In this document: positions 9,358 through 18,349 of the stretch, in pieces
How positions within the stretch are numbered: the stretch's first letter is position 1
Layout: each line of letters starts with the position of its first letter
Source of the DNA: Cercophora sp. LCS_1
Lineage: Eukaryota > Ascomycota > Sordariomycetes > Sordariales > Lasiosphaeriaceae
Reading direction: 5' to 3'
Assembly (NCBI GenBank): GCA_036250225.1
Contig: JAPZLL010000093.1
Coordinates: 1-23,986, forward strand
DNA: 23,986 bases
Notes under the pieces: model-generated
The model's input: only the letters and a program-made list of their open reading frames with translations
What the model was told of the DNA's origin: nothing
The model's database searches: none
Made by a program: the position numbers and the translations under genes

Positions 9358-10515
9358 CTATCTGGGCAGGGACGGACTGCAGTGAAGACTTAGGGGCTGG
9401 AGGAAACAATTTGGGGTCAACCGTTCTAAAGAGAGGTGACTAACCAGGCATGCAGCCTGCAGTTTTGGCGAAACTCGGAGTAGACCTCCATACAACAGTG
9501 GTGGTTTGGTCGCCTAGGCGCAACCCTCACGGTCAGTGGTCTGCTGGATTTAGACAGATCCGTAAATATACCCACAAACAACAGCACATGCAACAGTAAC
9601 TATAAATTGTCAAAGCAAGAGATTAGTATTATTGAAATGCCCCTGTCTGCCCAAGGGTATCCATGCCGATTTTATATGTAAAAACCCATTTGCAGTTGCA
9701 CCAGAGACAAATTGGGAACCCGATGGACACACATAGGTAAGAACCCTAACCCTCTCCAGTCTAGGTGTCATCAGGCAACCCTCGGTAGTGGGACTGGGCT
9801 TTTCTCCCGATGCGGCCGGAAGAGACCGTCGTCCTGAGGCTCCGCAACAAGCTCCCCGTTGCGTGCTAGCGTTGCGTTAGTGGGGTTCTTGGACCCAAAC
9901 GGTGGGCGCTGGAGTTAGGAAATTGTTGATGGCAAGGTGGGGGCGGGATGCTGCTTTGGGGTGTGGTCTGTTCCGTTCACTTGCGCTTGTGATCGCGAAC
10001 AAACGAGCCAGTACCTCTCCACCCCGTCGCCTAATCCCGCAGGCCTCCTGACGTTGACTTGGGATCTGGGTCTGTCAGTCCAATATTACTGAGTTAGGCC
10101 TCAGTGCATGTGCCACCTGCAAAACTGCGTCAATTCGATGCCACTGCCAGAGGCAGCTCATCTACCCCGCTCTCGCAAGTCACTGAGTATCTGGGCCGTC
10201 GCCGCGTCGGGCTGGCTTGCCGCGCAACGCTTGCATCGCTTCGAACTCGGCTATAGTGGAGACCGAAATGAGTGTCCATGATTTCGGATGTTTAAACTTT
10301 CTCCGCACGGACCCGGGTTGCGGCCGACACAGTGCGCCACTGTAGGCTCCGTACCAAGTACATGGAACCCAAAACTGGGCTGCAGTGGCGGCTCCCAAAT
10401 TTCGTGGCAGTCGATGGTCAGGGACAGACAGTTGCGCGGTTCCGCACTGCAAGGAGATCAACCGATGACAACGACAATGACAGCCAATAGTTGCATCTTC
10501 TCGTGTTTCGGCCTG

Positions 10516-10528
10516 TTTTTTTTTTTTG
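10516..10528 (+). repeat. T13 homopolymer
   Basis: A run of about thirteen T bases (10516-10528). It lies in an interval without a recognised gene. Confidence 0.7.
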
Positions 10529-11346
10529 TGAGGCCAAGCAGTCGACCACCGTCCTTCGGCAAATAGATGTATGGCAACATGGTAATGTGGAGAGTATAGG
10601 CCTGATAGACAGGTAATCCCGCATGTACTGTGTATTTGGAATCGCTGATGGAGAAGTTGGGAGAGAGAAGCAGTCGAATGCGAGATTGGTTGGTCCTGAC
10701 GCTTAGCCGCATCGGAGCCAGTCTGGTCCAAATTGGCTGTTCCAGCAGACAAGATAAGCTTATCGACGCACACGCAGCCAATTGCCTGACATTGCCGCGG
10801 GTCTTGGCTGCCGAAAACGGCATAGCGGGTTGCGCTTTCCACGACTACGAGCACAACAACATCCGCCTCGTTTCCCAACAGGACAACACCAGAACAGCAG
10901 TTCCTCCAGGCTTCCTCTGGCGGGCCGCTCGTCGGCACGGTCCCTCCTGAGACCAAAATCACGGGCCAAAACACGGGCCAGCTCGATTGCCGCTTTGGGT
11001 TCTTACACGTGACCTCACACGTGCGACTCCTACCGCCCCTCGAGCGCCCTCGGCCGCTGAGGCGCAGCGTGAGGCAAAACCGCAAAACGGAAAAGTACTC
11101 TTAAGGTTTCCCGCGTGGAAGTGTTTGAGAGCGCTGATGTCAAAGCCGGCTGGCCGGATCTCGGGTTCGTTCCGAGTGGGCCACAGCTATATGACGTCGT
11201 CACACCGTGCTCCGAAGTCACCCATTTTCAGGGACAGAGGGAGCGCTCGAAATGAGGAGACACGAAAGGCATCGAAGACTCTAGAATACTACGACGGCTA
11301 TAAATTAAAGGTCCCCCCCAGACCCCTCCTGTGGCACGCTATGATA

Positions 11347-11378
11347 AAAAAAGAGAGAGGAGAGAGAGAGAAAGAGAG
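11347..11378 (+). repeat. GA-rich microsatellite
   Basis: A purine stretch of A and GAGAGA units lies just beyond the stop codon of the HET-NACHT-WD40 gene, so it would fall in its 3' untranslated region as a pyrimidine tract. Confidence 0.7.
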
Positions 11379-11385
11379 ATCAGCA

Positions 11386-14300
11386 CTACTTGTCTATCGG
11401 GAACGTCATAATTAGGACACGCCCCGACCAACAACCAATGGCAACCGTTGACCCTGCTACGGCCGAACCTCCTGCTCGACATCCTGGAGGCAGCCACAGC
11501 CAGTTTTCTGAGCGTCTCGTAATCCACCTGCCGTCCCAGCCTATACCATAGCTTTGGAGATGGAAATTTTTCGGGTCGCCTGACCGGGAGCTAATAAAGA
11601 TCGAGGAATTGACGTCACCGCTATGCCCCTCGAGCGTCTGCGTGCAGGCGCCCGTTGCTGCGTCCCAGATCTTAATGGTGTTGTCGCCGGACCCGGACGC
11701 CACGAGCTTCGAGTCGGGCGAGAACGCCACGGACCTGACGCAACTGCTATGCCCCTCGAGCGTCTGCGTGCAGGCGCCCGTCGCTGCGTCCCAGATCTTA
11801 ATGGTGTTGTCGTCGGACCCGGACGCCACGAGCTTCGAGTCGGGCGAGAACGCCACGGAATTGACCCAACTACTATGCCCCTCGAACGTCTGCGTGCAGG
11901 CGCCCATCGCTACGTCCCAGATCTTAATGGTCTTGTAGCCGGACCCGGACGCCACGAGCTTCGAGTCGGGCGAGAACGCCACGGAATTGACCCAATCGCT
12001 ATGCCCCTCGAGCGTCTGCGTGCACGCATTCCAATTATCTTCTACAACTGGTCTAGTAGTAATCCACCTCCGTTCTTCCTGCTTGAATAGGTTTCTTGTT
12101 ATACTGCGGGCCGGGCTGAACACAAGTGCTGAAGCGTACACCTGAAGGGGATGATTCTCAACCAGCCATCTGCAGTATAGAACGAATCGGCGCATGTCAT
12201 AGACGAGGTCTGGTAACTGTGATGTAATGGCCCTTTGCTAAATTAGTGTTAGAATCGCTTAGTGATCGGATGGGTATCACCGGGTAGAGCTAACCTGAAA
12301 AATGCTTTCGAGCTTCGTCATTGAAGATATCCCTTGCGACATGCTCCTGCAAAGCGACAGAGCCTCGAGCCAGTGGAGATAGTGCTGTCTCAGGAAGTTA
12401 TCGATGTTACCGCCATCTTGGAAAACCTCTGGGTGCTTGATATTGTCGCTCGACTGCCAGGCATGCAGATGATCAACCCAGTAGACACACGCATATCGTG
12501 CTGCGGCCAGCGGGTCTGGATCGGGTGGCTTAGCATCGCCGATGGAAGATCCAGGAGCGCCAAGGCCGTAGATGTCGCGTTGTAATGTTCCGGACATAAT
12601 GTACAGCGATTGCGTGAAGACGCTACGGTGTATGTCTTCTATCCCGGAAGGAAAAACCTCATGAGCTGCACCCCCTAGTAAGAAGTCCGTTGCGGATTGA
12701 TGGATGAAGGAGACTGTGCGTTCACGAAGTGTCAGAAAAGAGCCACAAAGCTCTATGATCTCCGCCAGCACTTCGTAGTCAAGAGAAGTCTCCCCTGGCA
12801 TATCAATAAAAACAATCAGTTCATCCAACGTGATCGGCCTCCGCACAGCCGACATGACTGCCAGTATGCTTTTGCAAAGATCCGCATCCTCGGAATCCTC
12901 AAGATTGCAGATCTGGTCCATCATCCGCTGATAGAGCGCATCAAGTCCAGGTGGAAACGCCGATAACTTCTTTTGAACCTTCCGTTCCGGGATATTTGTG
13001 AGGTTTTGGCAGACCAACGCCACCCACAGGAATGTGCCGCGTGCATTTTGCAGCAAATGGTTCTGCAACGCGTCTCTCGTATTGGGCTTGTATTTGTTTC
13101 GCTCTGTCAACCGATGTACTTTGAATTTCACGTACGCGGTAACAGCCTTAGAGACGGATGCTTCGTTCAACTCGAGACACAATCGTACTTTCCGTATCGC
13201 TGTGTCGAGGTCCCTCTCAATATCCGGCCAGTTGCGGCTGGAGACGATCCACTTGACACGCGGAAACGTAGATGACATTTCGACGATAGATTTGAGTAGT
13301 CTTGGCAGATCCTCTATGCATTCATCGAGTGCATCGATGATCAAATAGGTTGGCTTCAAGTTCGGATCTCCTAGCATTCCCCCCAAGATATCCGACAGGG
13401 CGACCCACGCATTTGCGTCGGAGAGGGATTCACCCGTGTCGGTGTATTTGCGCACATGGGAGATGAGACGTGGTTGCTGGCGGGCAAGAAGGTAGATCAG
13501 GCCACGTAGAACCGCAATGGCGTTATTGATGCGCGTGTCGGTAGCCTGGCAGAAGAAATACGCCAGATTGCGACAGTGTCCGTCAGTAATAACGGCTTGC
13601 TCTAGCTCGTTGATGATGCCGCAGAGCAACATGGTCTTGCCCTTGCCAGGATCTCCTTTGATCCAGAGAAGGTGGCTCTCTGGCTGGTCACGCCATTGTT
13701 GGAAGTCGGGGGTGGCGAGAACCCAGCGGTAAGCGTCGGCAAGCAATCCACCCTTTGCCTCTTCGATACGCTTCTTGTCAAGGCGTGGATTGGTGGAGAG
13801 GAAATGGGCCAGGCAGCGATCATGCTTGCGAATTTCCTCTCGCAGCCGCCTAAAGGCTTCTTCTTCTCCTTCGCCGTACCGAAGTGGCATTTGTACGTTG
13901 AAGATGCCGAATAGACAGTAAGCCTTATCTTCTTCGCGTGTCGTGCTGCGGGTTTTAATCCACGACATGCGCGCGTCAAAGCTGAAATTGGACAATGCGT
14001 TGGCTTGGAGAGCTTCGAGAGGAATGCCGGTGGTGTTGTGAATATGTTGTGCGAGAGACTTCTTATCCCCCAGGCGCTGGCGGTCTTCGGAGAAGAACTC
14101 AATGACTGTTGGGGCAATAAGCTCTTGGAGGGTCCACCCACGAGTGAACCATTTGGATTTTCGAAAAGCTTGTTCCCAACCGGGATTGCCGTCGGCGTCC
14201 TGCTGGCAGGTTGAGACGTCTGTGAGATAGACATAGCATTTGGCCGCATTGCGGTACCATCGGAACATGGAGTCGAGAGCCTTTTGAAGTTCGGTGTCGT

Positions 14301-14547
14301 TGGACTTATCGATGCAGCATGTATCAACCCAGAAGAATTTCAGCCCATCGCGCTCCGCTTGATCTGCGCAAAACTGAATCTTAGCGTAGCCTGCTTTGCT
14401 CTTGTAGGTACCGTCCTCGATATCACTGAAGAGGACCTCCTCGTCGCCCCATGTGTGTGAAAGTATCGCATACGGTGGGACTTTGTCGTCGGGACTGTCA
14501 CGCCTCAGATGGAAATCGCCAGCACTGTTGCGTTCCAGGAGTCGCAT
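11386..14547 (-). CDS. HET-NACHT-WD40 (HNWD/NLR-type) receptor
   Basis: This is a STAND/NLR-type receptor of the fungal heterokaryon-incompatibility class. Exon 1 (14547-12295) starts MRLLERNSAG. It holds a HET domain (residues about 24-145: YAILSHTWGDEEV, FFWVDTCCIDK, TRGWTLQELIAP) and a NACHT NTPase with Walker A GDPGKGKT at 298-305, Walker B YLIIDALDE at 401-409 and the WIVSSRN sensor at 433-439. Exon 2 (12237-11386) adds the usual linker (SALVFSPARSITRN), three complete 42-residue WD40 repeats (about 822-947), a fourth cut short, and the conserved family tail (SYGI...WITR...LWLPP...SGRVLIM). Joined, it is 1,034 residues and fully open. Known family members (such as Podospora HET-E and HET-D) sense a partner with the WD40 repeats and trigger cell death through HET; the partner here is unknown. 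Three-plus repeats are too few for a seven-bladed propeller, so the allele may be contracted or may assemble in trans. It shares a 628-bp upstream region with the divergent 434-aa gene. Confidence 0.9.
11621..12028 (-). repeat. 126-bp near-identical WD40 repeat array
   Basis: Unit starts are at 11621, 11747, 11873 and 11999 (plus coordinates), exactly 126 bp (42 codons) apart. By eye the first two units differ at 6 of 126 positions and the second and third at 9. Changes concentrate in the codons after GHS (DW, SW, SC, GD; then N or R) and around GSGYK/GSDDN/GSGDN. These are equivalent to the variable surface sites of HNWD repeats. Confidence 0.9.
12238..12294 (-). other. Predicted 57-nt phase-0 intron
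   Basis: Without splicing, the HET-NACHT frame ends shortly after SIFQ at a TGA. Removing GTTAGC...AATTTAG joins SIFQ to QRAITSQLPDL in frame with the WD40 exon. A branch-site-like CTAAC lies 9 nt before the acceptor AG, and the length is normal for ascomycete introns. The predicted product regains the standard domain order. Confidence 0.85.
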
Positions 14548-15175
14548 TGTCGAAAGCCCGCCGGGCTCAGCTTCTCGCAGTTACTTGTACGACTGTTCGA
14601 CAGCGGGAAAAGGCGAACAGGCGCGGGAGACGGAGCGATCTAGTGACTCAACAGATCAGCGGCTGGAGCCAGGACAAGCTCTCAGACATGAAGAGCTACC
14701 TACCGCGGTTGATTGTTGGAATACGTAGCGGGGTTCGACTTACAGCTCGATGGTTGTTATTGTTGCTGTTTCTGAAGGTCAAGGTGCTGTCCGGCCCAGA
14801 TCGCCAACCCCTCACATCCGGCTGGCGTTGGCGCCCAAGCGTCTGGCGCCAACTGCTCATATTCGAAGCATCGTCATTGGCGGTGATTCGCTGGCGTGCA
14901 TGAATGTGTCTCTTTGGAGCGACGTCGGTCGCCCCTCTTTTTCCGCAGGGCTGTCGTTTTGGCGCGTCCGTATACAGGCAGGTGGCGCGAACGCGCGGTT
15001 ACCATGATGAAGCCGTTTCGTTCTTCAGAGTTCGAAGCGGGGTGGAAAGTGGGTCAAGGCGGCCTATCTTCGGCTAAAATCGTCACGGCGTTTGCCTTGA
15101 TGCTTGACGCCGCTTCATCTGTTCGAGTCATCATCGGCGCCAAATACGGTTCGCTCTAGGTAAGGAATCGCCACC
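14548..15175. promoter_or_regulatory. Shared divergent upstream region
   Basis: The NLR-type gene and the 434-aa gene are transcribed away from each other from this 628-bp interval. No clear TATA box is visible. A small inverted repeat (agcccg-c-cgggct) lies directly upstream of the NLR ATG near 14556. The plus-strand start is preceded by GCCACC, a full Kozak context. Open frames within the interval overlap on the same strand and show no domain. Confidence 0.45.
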
Positions 15176-16480
15176 ATGTCCAACCCCAGCTTCGATATCA
15201 ACCAGTGGTATGACGAGCATGATCTTGATTACCGCACTCCGGAACTTCCCGACGACCGCCGCAGCGCGAGTCCGGCCCCGCTCGATCAGCCGCAAAGACG
15301 CAGACCGGGACTGCCGCTGATCCAGCTGGCCGACTGGAACCCCAGCCTGCCCTATGATGAATCCCCACCCACGTGCATCCATTACTCAATCGAATGGAAA
15401 ATGCAACTGAAGAAAGGAAGACTGTCAAAGCTTACAAACGATACAGAACAGAACCTGGTGCTGGCGCCTGGCGCGTTTTGGGACCGGACCCTGAAGCCGA
15501 AGCTGCTGCAACTCTTGGCTAAGAAGACGCCGCGAAACAAATGCTACGAACCAGACGAGACGAACGTTGTCGTATCTGTGACCGACCGCTCCCAGCGAGA
15601 TCTGACCAAACGCTTCGACGAGCTGGACATTGAGTGGGAAGTGGTAGAGGACCAGCTGGTGGCCTGGAGCCATCTTCTCCGTGACGGAAAGAAACTGAGG
15701 ATCGACATTTCGTTCATTTATAAGGAGACCACACAACAGGTTGCTGTGAGGACGCAGCAGACTACAAGACGTGGAGGGGTGACGGCTACACAACTTGCGG
15801 AGAGGGCCGAGCTCCTCGAAGAACAAGAAGCTACAGGCCTGACCACTATTTGGAAGGAAGTTTATAGTTTCATGCGGTGTACCGGGTCTCCGTGCCAAGG
15901 AACATACTGCTGGCGGGACCCAGATGACAGGAAACATTACAGACTTGATACTAGTGTTTTGACAAAGCTTGTGGACTACGCTGAGGAGGGCAACATGCTG
16001 AGGACTCACGGAGATTTGCCACCGTGGATTCGAGAATTGATCTATGCCAAAGAGCAACAGGACTTAGACTGTAGGAAGAGGAAGGGGCAAGTGTCTTTTT
16101 CCGAACGCACACCTCCAATTCAGATCACGAATGTTATGCCTGCACGCTACAACGAGGACTCAGTTGGCTGGTCCAATGGGTCGACTCTGGAGAACCGAGA
16201 CGAGATGCGCATATGGAATGCGCCTAAGCTTGACATTCCGCGGCCGATTGATGAAGCACTGTACCGATATTGTGAGTGGCTTTGCACAGGGGTAACTGAC
16301 CCTGCCTGGAAGAGCGGCTATCGGGATGCCTGTAAGATTGCAGTAGAAGATGGTCTCGATCTTGAGCGGCTTTACTATGCCCAGGATGTTGAGGCCAGGT
16401 CCCTTGCTGAGAAGGGTGTCAAGCGAGGGATTGCTATCCAGTTTGTTAACAAGGTCAAGGCTTGGTTACACGAAGTGTAG
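15176..16480 (+). CDS. Conserved-type fungal protein, Cys/His cluster and helical tail
   Basis: This is an intact single-exon frame of 434 residues. The ATG is in a perfect GCCACC context and is the first in the frame. I do not recognise a named domain. Visible parts are: a Pro/Arg-rich, probably disordered N-terminus (1-60); a mixed alpha/beta core beginning IHYSIEWKMQLKKGRLSKLT (69-88) with VVVSVTDRSQRDLTKRFDEL (131-150) and LRIDISFIYKE (174-184); a C-x4-C-x4-C-x8-H cluster at 235-254 (C235, C240, C245, H254) that could bind zinc; HGDLPPWIRELIYAKEQQ (278-295); and a helical C-terminus (357-432) ending GVKRGIAIQFVNKVKAW, a tail style I associate with other fungal hypothetical proteins. There are no signal peptide and no membrane segments. 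It is divergent from the NLR-type gene and meets the transposase tail-to-tail, 48 bp apart. It has no premature stops, unlike the flanking DNA, so it is probably functional. Function unknown. Confidence 0.8.
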   Translation: MSNPSFDINQWYDEHDLDYRTPELPDDRRSASPAPLDQPQRRRPGLPLIQLADWNPSLPYDESPPTCIHYSIEWKMQLKKGRLSKLTNDTEQNLVLAPGAFWDRTLKPKLLQLLAKKTPRNKCYEPDETNVVVSVTDRSQRDLTKRFDELDIEWEVVEDQLVAWSHLLRDGKKLRIDISFIYKETTQQVAVRTQQTTRRGGVTATQLAERAELLEEQEATGLTTIWKEVYSFMRCTGSPCQGTYCWRDPDDRKHYRLDTSVLTKLVDYAEEGNMLRTHGDLPPWIRELIYAKEQQDLDCRKRKGQVSFSERTPPIQITNVMPARYNEDSVGWSNGSTLENRDEMRIWNAPKLDIPRPIDEALYRYCEWLCTGVTDPAWKSGYRDACKIAVEDGLDLERLYYAQDVEARSLAEKGVKRGIAIQFVNKVKAWLHEV

Positions 16481-16528
16481 ACGCATGTCAGGAATCTGTA
16501 GTCTATTTGTGTGATAGTTCTATTGCTA

Positions 16529-17476
16529 CTATTCGGAAGAGTCCTTAAAAGGGTACTCGATGGAAATGCCAGAATGACGAAAGTGACCTTTAGCGCTCGC
16601 AGTCCGCGACCCAACAATATCAATACACATCCTTAAAAACGTTTCAAAGTCCTTCTCAAAGAGATTGGCGTGGTTGTACCGTTGCTGTTTGACGTAGGTC
16701 TTAATCTCTGCAAAGAGCTCCTCAATTGGGTTCATGTCTGGCGAGTACGGCGCCAGTTTAAGTAGTCTTACTCCTGACTCGGCGCACATTTGCTCAAGCC
16801 TCTCGGAGCGATGGATGGAGGCGTTATCCATTACAAGGACGGACTTCGGCTCCGGCCATTTACCACAATGGAGGAGCAGTTGTTCAATAAAATCCTCAAA
16901 TATTACGGCATTAGTGGATCCAGTGTAGATGCGTGCGAGCTCCACGCCATTTTGCGTATACGAGGCAAGAATCTGATATCTTTGTTCGCGGTTGAACTCG
17001 TCAACCTGCACCGGCGTTGCCCCGCTCGGCGCCCATCCCTGGCGCTGGTGCCCGCTCCGTTTGTCACAGCCAGATTCGTCGATAAAAACGAGCTGATACG
17101 AATGACAATCGGAGAGTTTATATAAGTAGAGCTCGCGGAGGTCATAGTTCCGCTGCTTCGCTTCACGCCCGTTAGTCTTTCTGGTCCATCTTTCGGCCTG
17201 CAAGGTCCGAGAAATGGCGGTCGGGGACACCTCGAGGCCGAAGCCATCGTACAGGAAATGGATCATCTCATATCTAAATATGTCGGATCGTTTTGCTAGC
17301 TGTTCAAACAATGCGTCGCGCACAAGAGGAGTTATCTTCGACTCGCGACCGATGCGGTTTGGGGGACTCGTCGTGGTTCCGAATCGTCGAAGTCTCGATC
17401 GGATTCTGCGGACCGCGCGCTCACTACACTCGACGGTTTCGGCTATCGCACTATCAGGTAACTCACGGAGTATCAT
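16529..17476 (-). CDS. Tc1/mariner-type DD34E transposase
   Basis: An intact 315-residue transposase when started at the ATG at 17476. The N-terminal half holds a helix-turn-helix region (AIAETVECSERAVRRIRSRL) followed by a second DNA-binding segment (SPTAISRTLQAERWTRK). The catalytic core carries D133 in VFIDESGCD, D217 in VLVMDNASIH and E252 in YSPDMNPIEELF. There are 34 residues between the second D and the E, the Tc1-type spacing. The frame stays open upstream of this ATG as far as a GTG at 17557, and the segment before the ATG (HPLAQIHA) looks family-like. A longer protein or an upstream exon is therefore possible. I found no terminal inverted repeats or TA duplication around it. It ends 48 bp from the stop of the convergent 434-aa gene. 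Confidence 0.85.
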   Translation of the reverse strand: MILRELPDSAIAETVECSERAVRRIRSRLRRFGTTTSPPNRIGRESKITPLVRDALFEQLAKRSDIFRYEMIHFLYDGFGLEVSPTAISRTLQAERWTRKTNGREAKQRNYDLRELYLYKLSDCHSYQLVFIDESGCDKRSGHQRQGWAPSGATPVQVDEFNREQRYQILASYTQNGVELARIYTGSTNAVIFEDFIEQLLLHCGKWPEPKSVLVMDNASIHRSERLEQMCAESGVRLLKLAPYSPDMNPIEELFAEIKTYVKQQRYNHANLFEKDFETFLRMCIDIVGSRTASAKGHFRHSGISIEYPFKDSSE

Positions 17477-17790
17477 AGCATGGATCTGTGCAAGTGGGTG
17501 GGACACCTCACATCCTGCTCTGGAGCTGAGGATGTGGCAGGTGTCGGTCCCGTCCACGCCGTTGGGCTGGCTGTTGGGTTTGGTTGGGGGCGAGGGTGAC
17601 TCTCGTATAGGCTATAAGGCTCATGTAGGGGTTTGGGAGGGGAGTGGTGGGAGAGAAGGCAGGCACGCGCCACCCAAGGCGGTGCGCTGTCAAGAGCCAA
17701 GGCATTAACATTATTACCACTTGGTAGTGGCCCGCTCCCGGGAGAAGCCTAATGCCCTTACAGGACCCCCGCCTCAATAGCTGGAAACCT
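17477..17790. other. Region upstream of the transposase
   Basis: No separate gene is supported. A pyrimidine/purine-biased stretch (17575-17670) and a short hairpin (ccact-tggt-agtgg, about 17719-17732) are visible. An upstream transposase exon or its left promoter could lie here. No inverted copy of the 16481-16528 sequence was found. Confidence 0.4.
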
Positions 17791-17796
17791 GGCGAG

Positions 17797-17935
17797 ATTG
17801 ACCAATGCGGCAGTTTCATATCTGATTTGAACTTTAATGGTGGGAATTATAGCGCCTTCTTTGGAAACCTCCATATTTATAAAGGTCAACAAATTACACA
17901 CATGAGACCACAGAAAACAGTATTCCCAATGTCCT
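17797..17935 (+). pseudogene. Possible GH55-type glucanase fragment
   Basis: A short frame reads CGSFISDLNFNGGNYSAFFGN and, a little later, GQQIT. This resembles the GSGG(F)xxDLTFNGGNxGxxxGNQQFT stretch of the pectate-lyase-like fold in fungal GH55 exo-beta-1,3-glucanases. The match is about 40 residues with an insertion-like break before QQIT. No start, no flanking exons and no further family motifs follow, so it is a fragment. Assignment rests on motif memory only. Confidence 0.4.
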
Positions 17936-18203
17936 CTTCGGTCCCGCTACTGGCAAGGTTTTTACATAGGCCACATTCACTCGAGTCGTACCTTATAGTT
18001 CTCTCAGTTTTGCCATTGAGGTAGTTACCGACCGTTTTTTAATAACACGAGGCAATATAATCCCGCCGGCCAAATTTACTATCCACAAAATACTGCGAGA
18101 CTGGAATCATATAGGTAAAATGGGCTAAATGCCTAAGCGGCAGTCCACACTGCCCGCAATTCTACCGCAACACGCCGTGCCAAGTTCCGCTTCAATCCGT
18201 TTG
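17936..18203. other. Decayed interval beside the dispersed repeat
   Basis: Contains a plus-strand coding-like stretch (FGPATGKVFT, then a stop, then TFTRVVPYSSLSFAIEV) that I cannot assign. Its right part (about 18145-18203) is related to sequence near 1243-1290 and near 393-450. Confidence 0.35.
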
Positions 18204-18349
18204 ATACTTCCTTTTACAACGTCCCACGCCCACGATATTTAATGCCACTCCTCTCATTCTTGACCTTACATCAATAGTCTTGCCTCCCTCCCACCGGTAT
18301 TTGGAGCGCATTTCCCTTTCCCCTCTTTTCAACTATATGGGCTGACTAC
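18204..18349. repeat. Dispersed repeat, copy B
   Basis: This is the better-preserved copy of the repeat at 1426-1565, in the same orientation. It shares tatttggagcgcatttccc and atatgggctga without change. A third, shorter relative may lie at about 19918-19995 (ccccttc...ttttcaacta.tggg, then gcgagcgcttacc against gcgagcgttcacc here at 18366). Confidence 0.6.

Larger units (their letters stand above)
9358..11385. other. Two-kilobase interval without a supported gene
   Basis: Base composition is balanced and the interval is not obviously RIP-damaged, yet no frame shows a known domain. The longest frame (minus strand, 10180-11085) starts at TTG, has no early ATG and reads through a poly-T tract as KKKKK. 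It may be intergenic or an untranslated region beyond the NLR-type gene. Confidence 0.45.

Noticed and set aside
9749..9760. Telomere-like ccctaaccct
   Set aside because: There is only about one and a half units and no array, so it is chance similarity.
10180..11085. 301-codon minus-strand open frame
   Set aside because: It starts at TTG, has no ATG until near its end, shows no domain, reads a poly-T tract as lysines, and overlaps equally long frames on both strands.
11621..12028. Regular direct repeats suggestive of a CRISPR-like array
   Set aside because: The units are contiguous 42-codon coding repeats without spacers, in a eukaryotic gene.
11609..12090. Plus-strand frames with repeated peptides
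   Set aside because: They are antisense shadows of the 126-bp WD40 repeats; the minus strand gives the real domain.
13602..14327. 241-codon minus-strand frame inside the receptor gene
   Set aside because: It is an out-of-frame shadow of the HET-NACHT exon with no domain of its own.
14731..14740. ggggttcgac as a tRNA B-box
   Set aside because: No matching A-box or cloverleaf can be drawn around it.
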